DNA from: Schlegelella_A sp038258415
Lineage (GTDB): Bacteria > Pseudomonadota > Gammaproteobacteria > Burkholderiales > Burkholderiaceae_C
DNA length: 9,681 nt
Reading direction: 5' to 3'
Assembly (NCBI GenBank): GCA_038258415.1
Contig: JBBSPY010000122.1
Location: forward strand, 1-9,681
Shown here: in pieces, positions 1-5,689 of the stretch
How positions within the stretch are numbered: the first letter of the stretch is position 1
How the letters are laid out: each line of letters starts with the position of its first letter
Position numbers and translations under genes: made by a program
Notes under the pieces: model-generated
Told to the model about the DNA's origin: nothing
What the model saw: the letters and a program-made list of their open reading frames with translations, nothing else
Databases searched by the model: none

Positions 1-4
1 GACG

Positions 5-718
5 ATGGACCTGGGACTGAACGGAAGGGTGGCGATCGTCTGCGGCGCGTCGCGCGGGCTCGGCCGCGCCACCGCGCAGGCGCTGGCGGCCGAGGGCGCG
101 TTCGTCGTCGCGGTCGCGCGTGCCAGCGAGGCGCTGGACGCGCTCGAAGCGACGTCCGAAGGACGATGCGTCGCGGTGGCGGGCGACCTGCTCGATGCCG
201 CCGTGCCGCAGCGCGCCGTCGACACCGCGCTGGCGCGCTTCGGCCGGCTCGACATCGCCATCGTCAACACGCCGGGACCACGCGCCGTGCAGCCGCTCGA
301 CGCGCACGAGGCCGACTTCGCGCAGGCGTTCGAGTCGACGTTCTATCCCGCCGTGCGCCAGATCCATGCCGTGAGCTCACCGATGCGCGAGCGCGGCTGG
401 GGCCGCATCGTCATCGTCTCGTCGACCAGCGTGAAGGCGCCCAAGCCCTTCCTTTGCCTGTCGGCCGCGGCGCGCAGCGCGCTCTGGGCGTGGGCGAAGA
501 GCGCCGCCCCGATGCTGTTCGAGCGCGGCGTCACCATCAACGCCGTCTTCCCCGGCCCGCACGACACCGACCGGGCCCGGGAGCTCGGCGTGAAGGACCG
601 CGTGCTCGGCGATCCCGATGACTTCGGGCGATTCGTCGCGTCGCTGTGCGGCGACGCCACGCGTTTCGTCACCGGCGCGGGCTATGTCGTCGACGGCGGC
701 GAATCCAGGGCAACGTGA
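5..718 (+). CDS. SDR-family oxidoreductase-like protein with degenerate active site
   Basis: A 237-residue classical-length short-chain dehydrogenase/reductase (SDR) fold, resembling FabG-type 3-oxoacyl-ACP reductases. The N-terminal Rossmann motif is CGASRGLG at residues 13-20, with Cys in place of the usual Thr. D61 follows beta-3 and the NNAG element is replaced by VNTPG (87-91). The strand with the catalytic Ser is intact (VSSTS, S140). The positions 13 and 17 residues further on, where Tyr and Lys of YxxxK belong, are S153 and R157, and the tetrad Asn aligns to T112. The VTINAVFPG segment (176-184) and the C-terminal VTGAGYVVDGG (222-232) are normal. A subgroup of BKR-like SDRs lacking the tetrad is known, so this is probably a real lineage rather than a decayed gene. 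The substrate cannot be told. Only four bases precede the ATG, so the upstream context and any RBS are not visible. It is probably co-transcribed with the hydrolase that starts 4 bases after its stop. Confidence 0.88.
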   Translation: MDLGLNGRVAIVCGASRGLGRATAQALAAEGAFVVAVARASEALDALEATSEGRCVAVAGDLLDAAVPQRAVDTALARFGRLDIAIVNTPGPRAVQPLDAHEADFAQAFESTFYPAVRQIHAVSSPMRERGWGRIVIVSSTSVKAPKPFLCLSAAARSALWAWAKSAAPMLFERGVTINAVFPGPHDTDRARELGVKDRVLGDPDDFGRFVASLCGDATRFVTGAGYVVDGGESRAT

Positions 719-722
719 CGGC

Positions 723-1481
723 ATGAGCCGGCTGCACGTCATTCGCCACGGCAGTGGGCCGACGCTCCTGCTGCTCCACGGCATCGGATCGAGCGCGACG
801 GCGTGGTCGAAGCAGATCGAACGCCTCGGCGCCGAGTTCAGCTGCCTGGCACCGGATCTGCCGGGCTACGGCGATTCGCCGGATCCCGCCGTCGCAGGTC
901 TGGAGGGCATCGTGGCGGACGTGATCGACGTGATGGGCGAACGGCCGGCGCACGTCGTGGGCGTGTCGTTCGGCGCGCTGACGGCACTGGCGCTGGCCCG
1001 TGCCCGGCCGCGCCTCGTGACGTCGCTCGTGCTGTCCGATGCGACGCTCGGAAAGGCGGGCCTGCCCGCGGACGAGCGCGAACGCTGGCTGAGGCATCGC
1101 GCGGATCTGTCGGGCGACCTCGCCACCCGAAGCGTCGAGCGCGCGGCCCAGATCGCCGGCCCGGCTGCCACGCCCGAGGTCATCGACGAGATCGCCCGGC
1201 ACATGCGGCGGGCGCGGGCGGCCGGCTACCTGAACGTCGCGACGGCCATCGCCGAAACGGACGCTCGTCCGTGGCTCGGCGCCATCGCTCAGCCCGCGCT
1301 CGTGCTGTGCGGCGAAGACGATCGGGTCACCGGGCTCGACGTGTCGCGCAGCCTGCTGCAGGGGCTCGCCCGGGCGACGATGGTGCCGATTCCCGATGCC
1401 GGTCACGCCCCCCACATCGAGCAGCCGGACCGCTTCGCGAACGCCGTTCGCGAGTTCCTGGAGGTTGTGGCGAAGCGGTGA
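723..1481 (+). CDS. Alpha/beta hydrolase
   Basis: A 252-residue alpha/beta-hydrolase-fold protein. It shows the oxyanion HG motif (H19-G20), the nucleophile elbow GVSFG with S82, an acidic residue in GEDDRVT (D200 most likely, D199 possible) and the catalytic histidine in PDAGH (H228), so the triad is complete. Residues 115-180 form the helical cap. The closest recognisable types are 3-oxoadipate enol-lactonases and meta-cleavage-product (C-C bond) hydrolases, but these cannot be separated from other esterases by eye, so I give no symbol. The open frame extends upstream to 618. I chose the ATG at 723 because it lies 4 bases after the SDR stop and the protein then begins right at the first strand of the fold. 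No good Shine-Dalgarno sequence precedes it, so translational coupling to the SDR is likely. Cytoplasmic; no signal peptide. Confidence 0.9.
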   Translation: MSRLHVIRHGSGPTLLLLHGIGSSATAWSKQIERLGAEFSCLAPDLPGYGDSPDPAVAGLEGIVADVIDVMGERPAHVVGVSFGALTALALARARPRLVTSLVLSDATLGKAGLPADERERWLRHRADLSGDLATRSVERAAQIAGPAATPEVIDEIARHMRRARAAGYLNVATAIAETDARPWLGAIAQPALVLCGEDDRVTGLDVSRSLLQGLARATMVPIPDAGHAPHIEQPDRFANAVREFLEVVAKR

Positions 1482-1513
1482 TGGCCGGCCTGACGCCGCG
1501 CGCGCTCTCGCGG

Positions 1514-2320
1514 CTACGCCTCGAAGCGGCCGTGCTTGCCGGCGCCGCCGACGAACCGCTGCGCCCCGGCTTCGGCCTCGCCCGAGGCGAGCGTCGCACG
1601 GCCCAGGGCGAACTCCTGGGCCAGCGCACCGCGCAGCGGCAGCGCGCCCTGGTGCCGCACGCTTTGCCGGTCGTTGCGCATGCAGTTCGGCGGGAACGAC
1701 GCGATCTGCCGAGCCAGCGTCAGCGCGACCGCCAGAGCCTGGCCGTCGTCGACGACGCGGTTCGCCAGGCCGAGCTGCAGCGCCTCGTCGGCGCCCACGG
1801 CGCGGCCGGTGAGGATCAGGTCCATCGCACGGCTCTCGCCGATGAGACGCGGCAGGCGCACGGTGCCGCCGTCGATCAGCGGCACGCCGAAGCGGCGGCA
1901 GAAGACGCCGAGCGTCGCGCTGCGGCCGAGGACCCGCAGGTCGCACCACAGCGCCAGCTCGATGCCGCCGGCGACGGCGTAGCCCTCGATCGCGGCGATC
2001 ACGGGTTTGGCGAGGTCGAGCCGGGTCGGGCCCATCGGCCCGTTCGCGTCCATGTCGTCGTCAAGGCCGAGTCCGCTGTCGTCGAGGGCGAGCAGCCCCG
2101 GCGAGGAGCCGCTCGCGACTCGGCGCAGGTCGGCGCCAGCGCAGAAATGGTTGCCGGCGCCGGTGAGGACGGCGACCTGGGCGCTGTCGTCGGCATCGAA
2201 GGCGCGGAAGGCGTCGGCGAGGGCACGCGAGGTCGGCCCGTCGACGGCGTTGCGGACCTGCGGCCGGTCGATGGTGACGACGCGCACGGATCCGTGATCC
2301 TCGATTCGGCATGTCGTCAT
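1514..2320 (-). CDS. Crotonase/enoyl-CoA hydratase-family protein
   Basis: A 268-residue crotonase-fold protein, the usual length for enoyl-CoA hydratase. The CoA-binding/oxyanion segment HFCAGADL is at 58-65 and the second oxyanion glycines are at 117-119 (AGG). E121 in GGIELAL aligns to rat enoyl-CoA hydratase Glu144. The second catalytic Glu (rat Glu164), 20 residues on, is C141 here, in the segment GVFCRRFGVPLIDGG. Proteins with this FCRRFGVPLIDGG signature are usually annotated only as crotonase/enoyl-CoA hydratase family, so the reaction on an acyl-CoA (hydration, isomerisation or other) is open. The start is well supported: AGGGAG lies 5 bases before the ATG. It faces the SDR-hydrolase pair tail to tail with a 32-base gap. 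The neighbouring gene upstream on this strand is insulated by a terminator, so it probably has its own promoter between 2321 and 2391, where I see no strong sigma70 match. Confidence 0.92.
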   Translation of the reverse strand: MTTCRIEDHGSVRVVTIDRPQVRNAVDGPTSRALADAFRAFDADDSAQVAVLTGAGNHFCAGADLRRVASGSSPGLLALDDSGLGLDDDMDANGPMGPTRLDLAKPVIAAIEGYAVAGGIELALWCDLRVLGRSATLGVFCRRFGVPLIDGGTVRLPRLIGESRAMDLILTGRAVGADEALQLGLANRVVDDGQALAVALTLARQIASFPPNCMRNDRQSVRHQGALPLRGALAQEFALGRATLASGEAEAGAQRFVGGAGKHGRFEA

Positions 2321-2325
2321 CCTGG

Positions 2326-2331
2326 CTCCCT
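2326..2331 (-). promoter_or_regulatory. Ribosome binding site of the crotonase gene
   Basis: Reading the minus strand, AGGGAG sits 5 bases before the ATG at 2320. This is one of only two clear Shine-Dalgarno sequences in the window and fixes the crotonase start. Confidence 0.7.
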
Positions 2332-2391
2332 GGTGCTGTCGGCGTACGGCGACATGCTACGGAGGCCGCCTAGGACGCGTGCGGCACCACG

Positions 2392-2418
2392 AAAAAACGC
2401 GGCCGAAGCCGCGTTCTT
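2392..2418 (-). terminator. Intrinsic (Rho-independent) terminator
   Basis: On the minus strand, AACGCGGC, loop TTCG, then GCCGCGTT form a perfect 8-bp GC-rich stem with the very stable UUCG tetraloop, followed at once by a T tract (six T in all, the first two within the stem). It lies about 50 bases after the stop of the small exported protein gene and ends its transcript before the crotonase gene. On the plus strand the hairpin is followed by CTTCTCC, a poor T tract, so action in that direction would be weak. Confidence 0.92.
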
Positions 2419-2466
2419 CTCCGAGGCGCCCAGCATTCGGCGCCGCGATCCGTCGGAAGCGGCGTC

Positions 2467-2718
2467 TTACTTCATCGCCTCCTTGGCGGCTGCCTTGGAC
2501 TCGCTGCCGGCGTGCTTCGCCTTGGCCTTGTGCATCTTGGCCTTGGCCTTGTGCATCGTCTTCTTCGGCTCCTTGCTCATGGCCGCTTCGGTGTTCTCGG
2601 TGGCCTGCTTGGCCGTCTCGGCAGTGGCGGTCCCGGCCTTCTTGACGGCGGTGCTGACTTGCGCCTGTGCGCCGACGGCGCCAACCAGAAAAGCCAGGGC
2701 CACGAGTGCGTTCTTCAT
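2467..2718 (-). CDS. Small exported Lys/Ala-rich repeat protein
   Basis: An 83-residue protein. Residues 1-19 are a Sec-type signal peptide: K2, a hydrophobic core from about 4 to 14, and an A-x-A cleavage site (AQA) before Q20. The mature part of about 64 residues is almost only Lys, Ala, Thr, Glu, Met, Ser and His, strongly basic towards the C terminus, with MHKAKAK repeated exactly at 55-61 and 62-68. It has no cysteine, no enzyme motif and is probably unstructured or helical in the periplasm. The composition recalls exported acid-shock proteins (Asr) and histone-like Lys/Ala-rich proteins, but no homology can be claimed. The start is firm: GGAGAG 6 bases upstream, signal peptide directly at the Met, and a strong terminator after the stop, so it is a monocistronic real gene. 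Longer open frames antisense to it, and one running through it in the same frame from 4656, are GC-driven artefacts. Confidence 0.85.
   Translation of the reverse strand: MKNALVALAFLVGAVGAQAQVSTAVKKAGTATAETAKQATENTEAAMSKEPKKTMHKAKAKMHKAKAKHAGSESKAAAKEAMK
2515..2556 (-). repeat. 21-base tandem duplication in the small exported protein gene
   Basis: Two adjacent 21-base units (2515-2535 and 2536-2556) match at 20 of 21 positions, the only difference being at 2518 versus 2539. Each encodes MHKAKAK on the minus strand. The difference is synonymous (GCG versus GCC, Ala), so the protein repeat is perfect. The near identity suggests a recent slippage duplication and possible copy-number variation between strains. 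Confidence 0.9.
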
Positions 2719-2724
2719 TCGGAT

Positions 2725-2730
2725 CTCTCC
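2725..2730 (-). promoter_or_regulatory. Ribosome binding site of the small exported protein gene
   Basis: On the minus strand GGAGAG is placed 6 bases before the ATG at 2718. It is a near-consensus Shine-Dalgarno sequence at good spacing and suggests strong translation. The rest of the 135-base gap to 2854 should hold promoters for this gene and the divergent flavoprotein gene, but I see no convincing -35/-10 pair. Confidence 0.75.
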
Positions 2731-2853
2731 AGTGATTTGGGGTTCGTTCGCGGTGATGCCGGTGTTCCGGTCCTGTCGATCGGAGCCGCCGCCTGCCACC
2801 AACGCGGCGGACACCTTTGCGTTGACGGCATCATCCGGCTCGTGGACTTCTTC

Positions 2854-4707
2854 ATGGAACGGGAAGGGCAGCAGCCTGCGGTCGACGAACGCCGTCGCCG
2901 TGTCGTCGCCGGAGCCGTCGCCCTGCCGCTCGCATTCGGCACCGCGTCGCCGCTGACGGCCTTCGCGGCGACGGACGATGCCGCCGTCGGCAACCGGGTC
3001 CGACCCGGGGACGCCGACTGGCCCGACGCCGCCGCCTGGCAGCAGCTGAACAACGCCGTCGGCGGCTCGCTCGTCAAGGTCGAGTCGCCATTCGCCGAGT
3101 GTCGCGCCCGGCCGGACACGGCGGCGTGCGAGGCGCTCTTCGGTTCGCCTGCCAACCCGTGGGCGATCGGCGGCGACGTGGCGCTCACGCAGACCTTCGG
3201 CTGGGTCGGCGCCTGGACGACGTCGCCGAGTGTCTGGGCGGTGGCCGCGCGCAACGCCGCCGACGTCGCCGCGGCGGTGAACTTCGCCCGCGAGCGCCGG
3301 CTGCGGCTCGTCGTCAAGGGTGGCGGGCACAGCTACCAGGGCACGTCGAACGCGCCCGACTCGCTGCTCGTGTGGACCCGCCGCATGACCGACGTCGCGC
3401 TGCACGACGCCTTCGTTCCGGCCGGCTGCGCCGGCCGCGTCGCGCCACAGCGCGCGGTGAGCTGCGGCGCCGGCGCGCTGTGGGCGCATCTCTACGACGC
3501 CGTGACCACGCGCGGCGGCGGCTATGTGCAGGGCGGCGGCTGCACGACGGTCGGCGTCGCCGGGCTGGTGCAGAGCGGTGGCTTCGGCAGTTTCTCGAAG
3601 GCCTATGGCACGGCAGCCGGAAGCCTGCTCGAGGCCGAGGTCGTGACCGCCGACGGCCAGGTGCGCATCGCCAACGCATGTGCCAACGCCGACCTGTTCT
3701 GGGCGCTCAAGGGCGGTGGCGGCGGGAACTTCGGCGTCGTCACCCGGATGACGCTGCGCGTGCATCCGTTGCCGGAGACGTTCGGCGCGGTCAACCTGAC
3801 CGTCAAGGCGGCGTCCGACGCGGCGTTTCGCAAGCTCGTCGGCCTCGCGCTCGACTTCGCGGCGAAGGCGCTCATCGGTCCGCACTGGGGCGAGCAGCTT
3901 CGCTTCAGGCGCGACAACACGTTGCAGGTCTCGATGGTGTTCCAGGGCCTCTCGCGCGGCGAGGCGGCGGCGGCCTGGCAACCGTTCTTCGACGCGATCG
4001 ACGACAGCCCGCGCGACTTCGACCTCGCGTTTTCGCCGCTCCGCATCGTCTCGACCGACGCTCGCACCTTCTGGGCACCGACCCTGTTCAAGCGAACGTT
4101 CGGCTTCATCAAGCGCGACGAGCGGCCGGGCGCGCCCGAGGCCAACGTGTTCTGGCCGGGCGACCAGGGCCAGGCCGGTCAGGTGCTGCACGGCTACGAG
4201 TCGCTCTGGATGCCGGCGGCGCTGTTGCGTGACGACCGTCGCGCGGGCCTGGCCGACGCCGTGTTCGCGGCGAGCCGGCACTGGAGTGTCTCGCTGCACC
4301 TGAACAAGGGCCTCGCCGGGGCGCCCGCCGAAGCGGTCGCTGCGGCCCGCGACACGGCGACCAACCCCGCCATGCTCGACGCTTTCGCCCTCGCCATCCT
4401 CGGTGCGCACGGTGAGCCGGCGTACCCGGGCGTTCGCGGCCACGAGCCCGACGCGGCGCTGGCGCGGCGGCGGGTGCAGGCGATCGCGGCATCCGCCAAC
4501 GAACTGCGCAAGGTCGCGCCCGACGGCGGCGCCTACGTGTCGGAGAGCAACTACTTCCAGCGCGACTGGGCCGCGGCGTTCTGGGGCGCGAACGCCGCCC
4601 GGCTTCGCGCGGTGAAAGCCGCGGTGGACCCGCAGGGCCTGTTCTTCATGCACCACGGGACGGGCAGCGAGGCGTGGCGCGACAACGGCTTCGTCCGCGC
4701 CGCGTAG
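2854..4707 (+). CDS. Tat-exported FAD-linked oxidase (berberine-bridge-enzyme type)
   Basis: A 617-residue flavoprotein. Residues 12-38 look like a twin-arginine signal: ERRRRVVAG, a hydrophobic stretch (17-36), and AFA before A39. An 80-residue lead-in is followed by the FAD-binding PCMH domain (about 120-305) with KGGGHSYQG (H159) and GGGCTTVGVAG (C230). These are the positions of the 8-alpha-histidyl and 6-S-cysteinyl FAD links of bicovalent BBE-like oxidases. The C-terminal BBE domain is at about 555-605 (SNYFQRDW, then FWGANAARLRAVK and DPQGLFF). Such enzymes oxidise alcohols, sugars or amines with O2 and release H2O2; the substrate is unknown here. FAD insertion before export fits the Tat route. 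The frame is open upstream to 2512. I chose the ATG at 2854 because it leaves a normal Tat n-region, but GTG at 2842 is possible and neither has a clear RBS. It is divergent from the small exported protein gene and ends 10 bases from the convergent membrane protein gene. Confidence 0.88.
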   Translation: MEREGQQPAVDERRRRVVAGAVALPLAFGTASPLTAFAATDDAAVGNRVRPGDADWPDAAAWQQLNNAVGGSLVKVESPFAECRARPDTAACEALFGSPANPWAIGGDVALTQTFGWVGAWTTSPSVWAVAARNAADVAAAVNFARERRLRLVVKGGGHSYQGTSNAPDSLLVWTRRMTDVALHDAFVPAGCAGRVAPQRAVSCGAGALWAHLYDAVTTRGGGYVQGGGCTTVGVAGLVQSGGFGSFSKAYGTAAGSLLEAEVVTADGQVRIANACANADLFWALKGGGGGNFGVVTRMTLRVHPLPETFGAVNLTVKAASDAAFRKLVGLALDFAAKALIGPHWGEQLRFRRDNTLQVSMVFQGLSRGEAAAAWQPFFDAIDDSPRDFDLAFSPLRIVSTDARTFWAPTLFKRTFGFIKRDERPGAPEANVFWPGDQGQAGQVLHGYESLWMPAALLRDDRRAGLADAVFAASRHWSVSLHLNKGLAGAPAEAVAAARDTATNPAMLDAFALAILGAHGEPAYPGVRGHEPDAALARRRVQAIAASANELRKVAPDGGAYVSESNYFQRDWAAAFWGANAARLRAVKAAVDPQGLFFMHHGTGSEAWRDNGFVRAA

Positions 4708-4717
4708 GCGTCGACCG

Positions 4718-5137
4718 CTACATCTGGCAGACGACGAGCGCCACGACGTAGAGGCCGGTCGCGAGCATCACGATGCGCAGCGGTGAACGAAAGAAGTACC
4801 GGCCGCACAGCCACACGTAGCCAAGCAGCACCAGCAGGCCGGTCGCGCGCAGGAAGATGGAGCCGAACAGCAGTTCGCGCTGTGCCAGCGCGAGGTAGCC
4901 GTACACGGCGCCGAACAGCACGAGCCCCATGCCGTGGCTGGCGTTGAAACCGATCCAGGCCTTCCACATCGTCGTCTGCCGCGTGATCACCGGCGACACC
5001 GCCGCCATGCGTGCCTGCAGGTCGACGTCGCGCGGCAGCAGCTTCGGGCCGTGGAAGGTGTAGGCGATGTGCGCGAGCCCGACCAGCAGCACGATCGCCG
5101 CGGCGGAGGCGACGAGCAGGGATGCGAGGGTTGTCAT
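4718..5137 (-). CDS. Four-helix integral membrane protein
   Basis: A 139-residue protein with four predicted membrane segments at about 5-27, 64-85, 92-112 and 117-137, and a polar loop (28-62) between helices 1 and 2. The loop and start of helix 2 carry the motif TMWKAWIGFNASHGMG (56-71). This resembles a conserved small family annotated in databases, as far as I recall, as LIC_13387-like; the function is unknown. No catalytic or transport signature can be named. The ATG at 5137 has only a weak AGG upstream. It is transcribed divergently from the MarR regulator, 54 bases apart, with a doubled palindrome between them, so it is the most likely regulated target. Its 3' end is 10 bases from the convergent flavoprotein stop. 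The frame is open upstream through the marR-like gene to 5710, but only the part from 5137 has membrane-protein character. Confidence 0.85.
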   Translation of the reverse strand: MTTLASLLVASAAAIVLLVGLAHIAYTFHGPKLLPRDVDLQARMAAVSPVITRQTTMWKAWIGFNASHGMGLVLFGAVYGYLALAQRELLFGSIFLRATGLLVLLGYVWLCGRYFFRSPLRIVMLATGLYVVALVVCQM

Positions 5138-5152
5138 GCGTTTGCCTACAAT

Positions 5153-5190
5153 TGGTTCGGAAGCGAACAGTCTAGTTCGCCACCGAACCA
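5153..5190. promoter_or_regulatory. Candidate MarR operator: two tandem palindromes inside a larger dyad
   Basis: Two copies of GTTCG-N4-CGAAC occur at 5155-5168 (N4 = GAAG) and 5175-5188 (N4 = CCAC). Their arms are perfect and their centres 20 bases apart, close to two helical turns, so two dimers could bind on one face. The pair itself forms a wider dyad centred at 5171.5: TGGTTCGG (5153-5160) mirrors CCGAACCA (5183-5190) and GCGAAC (5163-5168) mirrors GTTCGC (5175-5180). It fills most of the gap between the divergent membrane protein and MarR genes and ends one base before the MarR ATG. MarR proteins typically bind such 14-20-base palindromes in their own divergent promoters. The sites are seen directly; binding by this regulator is inference. 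Confidence 0.82.
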
Positions 5191-5191
5191 G

Positions 5192-5689
5192 ATGGCAACC
5201 ACCCCGACCGTGGCCACCGGCGCGACCCGCGACCCCGCCGAAGACGCGGCGATGCGTCCCTGGCTGTCGATCGCGCGCACCTTCTACCTGTGCGATGCGC
5301 TGCTCGCGCGCCGGCTCGGCGCGCTCGGCGTGCGCGCCGCCGAGCACGAGGTGCTGGTCAACCTGCGGCGCGAGCCGGGCATCGGCCAGCAGACGCTGGC
5401 GCGCCGCTGCTTCAACGCCAAGAGCCACATCAGCGCGCTCGTCACCGGGCTCGAGGCGCGCGGGCTCCTGCGCCGGGAGGTCGACGCGACCGACGCCCGT
5501 GCCAGGCGCCTCTATCTCAGCCCGCGTGGCCGACGTCTCGCCGCGCGGACGATGGCGGTCCAGGCCGAAGTGGCGGCGGCCATGGCGCAGTCGCTTTCGG
5601 CCCGGGCGCTCGCCGACGTGACCGTGGCGATGGACAGGATCTCCGCGCAGCTGCAGGCGTTGCTGGCGGACGAGCGTGCCGTTCGCTGA
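5192..5689 (+). CDS. MarR-family winged-helix transcriptional regulator
   Basis: A 165-residue regulator of normal MarR size. Helix 1 (about 22-45) and the C-terminal helices (about 117-162) form the dimer interface. The winged helix-turn-helix spans about 48-112: EHEVLVNLRREPGIGQQTLA, then the recognition helix around NAKSHISALVTGLEARGLL (75-93), then the beta wing REVDATDARARRLYLSPRG (95-113) with the family's D-x-R-x-R pattern. It probably represses itself and the divergent membrane protein gene through the doubled palindrome that ends one base before this ATG; the effector is unknown. No Shine-Dalgarno sequence precedes the ATG at 5192. An internal ATG at 5252 (M21) would give 145 residues and still keep the whole domain, so the start is not certain. 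The stop overlaps the start of the next gene (TGATG), indicating co-translation. Confidence 0.9.
   Translation: MATTPTVATGATRDPAEDAAMRPWLSIARTFYLCDALLARRLGALGVRAAEHEVLVNLRREPGIGQQTLARRCFNAKSHISALVTGLEARGLLRREVDATDARARRLYLSPRGRRLAARTMAVQAEVAAAMAQSLSARALADVTVAMDRISAQLQALLADERAVR

Noticed and set aside
669..1949. A 426-codon minus-strand open frame opposite the hydrolase and out of frame with the crotonase.
   Set aside because: No domain, biased composition, and both neighbours it overlaps are well-supported genes.
2391..2418. The hairpin as a bidirectional terminator also serving plus-strand transcription.
   Set aside because: On the plus strand it is followed by CTTCTCC rather than a T run, and no plus-strand gene ends just before it.
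803..2956. A 717-codon plus-strand open frame from the hydrolase through the crotonase region, including an ATG at 1481 overlapping the hydrolase stop (TGATG).
   Set aside because: The TGATG looked like coupling, but the translation after it has no recognisable fold and is exactly antisense to the crotonase, whose motifs and RBS are clear.
3421..3435. Inverted repeat GCCGG-N5-CCGGC.
   Set aside because: It lies inside the FAD oxidase coding sequence and is explained by Ala/Gly codons in very GC-rich DNA, with no T tract or regulatory context.
2467..4656. A 729-codon minus-strand open frame that covers the flavoprotein gene and continues into the small exported protein.
   Set aside because: Only its last 83 codons (from 2718) look like protein, with RBS and signal peptide. 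The rest is Arg/Gly/Ala/Val-rich shadow of the well-conserved FAD oxidase on the other strand.
5142..5176. Possible sigma70 promoter for the MarR gene (TTGCCT at 5142 with TCTAGT at 5171).
   Set aside because: Each hexamer has four matches, but the spacing is 23 bases, too long. No better pair was found, so no promoter was annotated.
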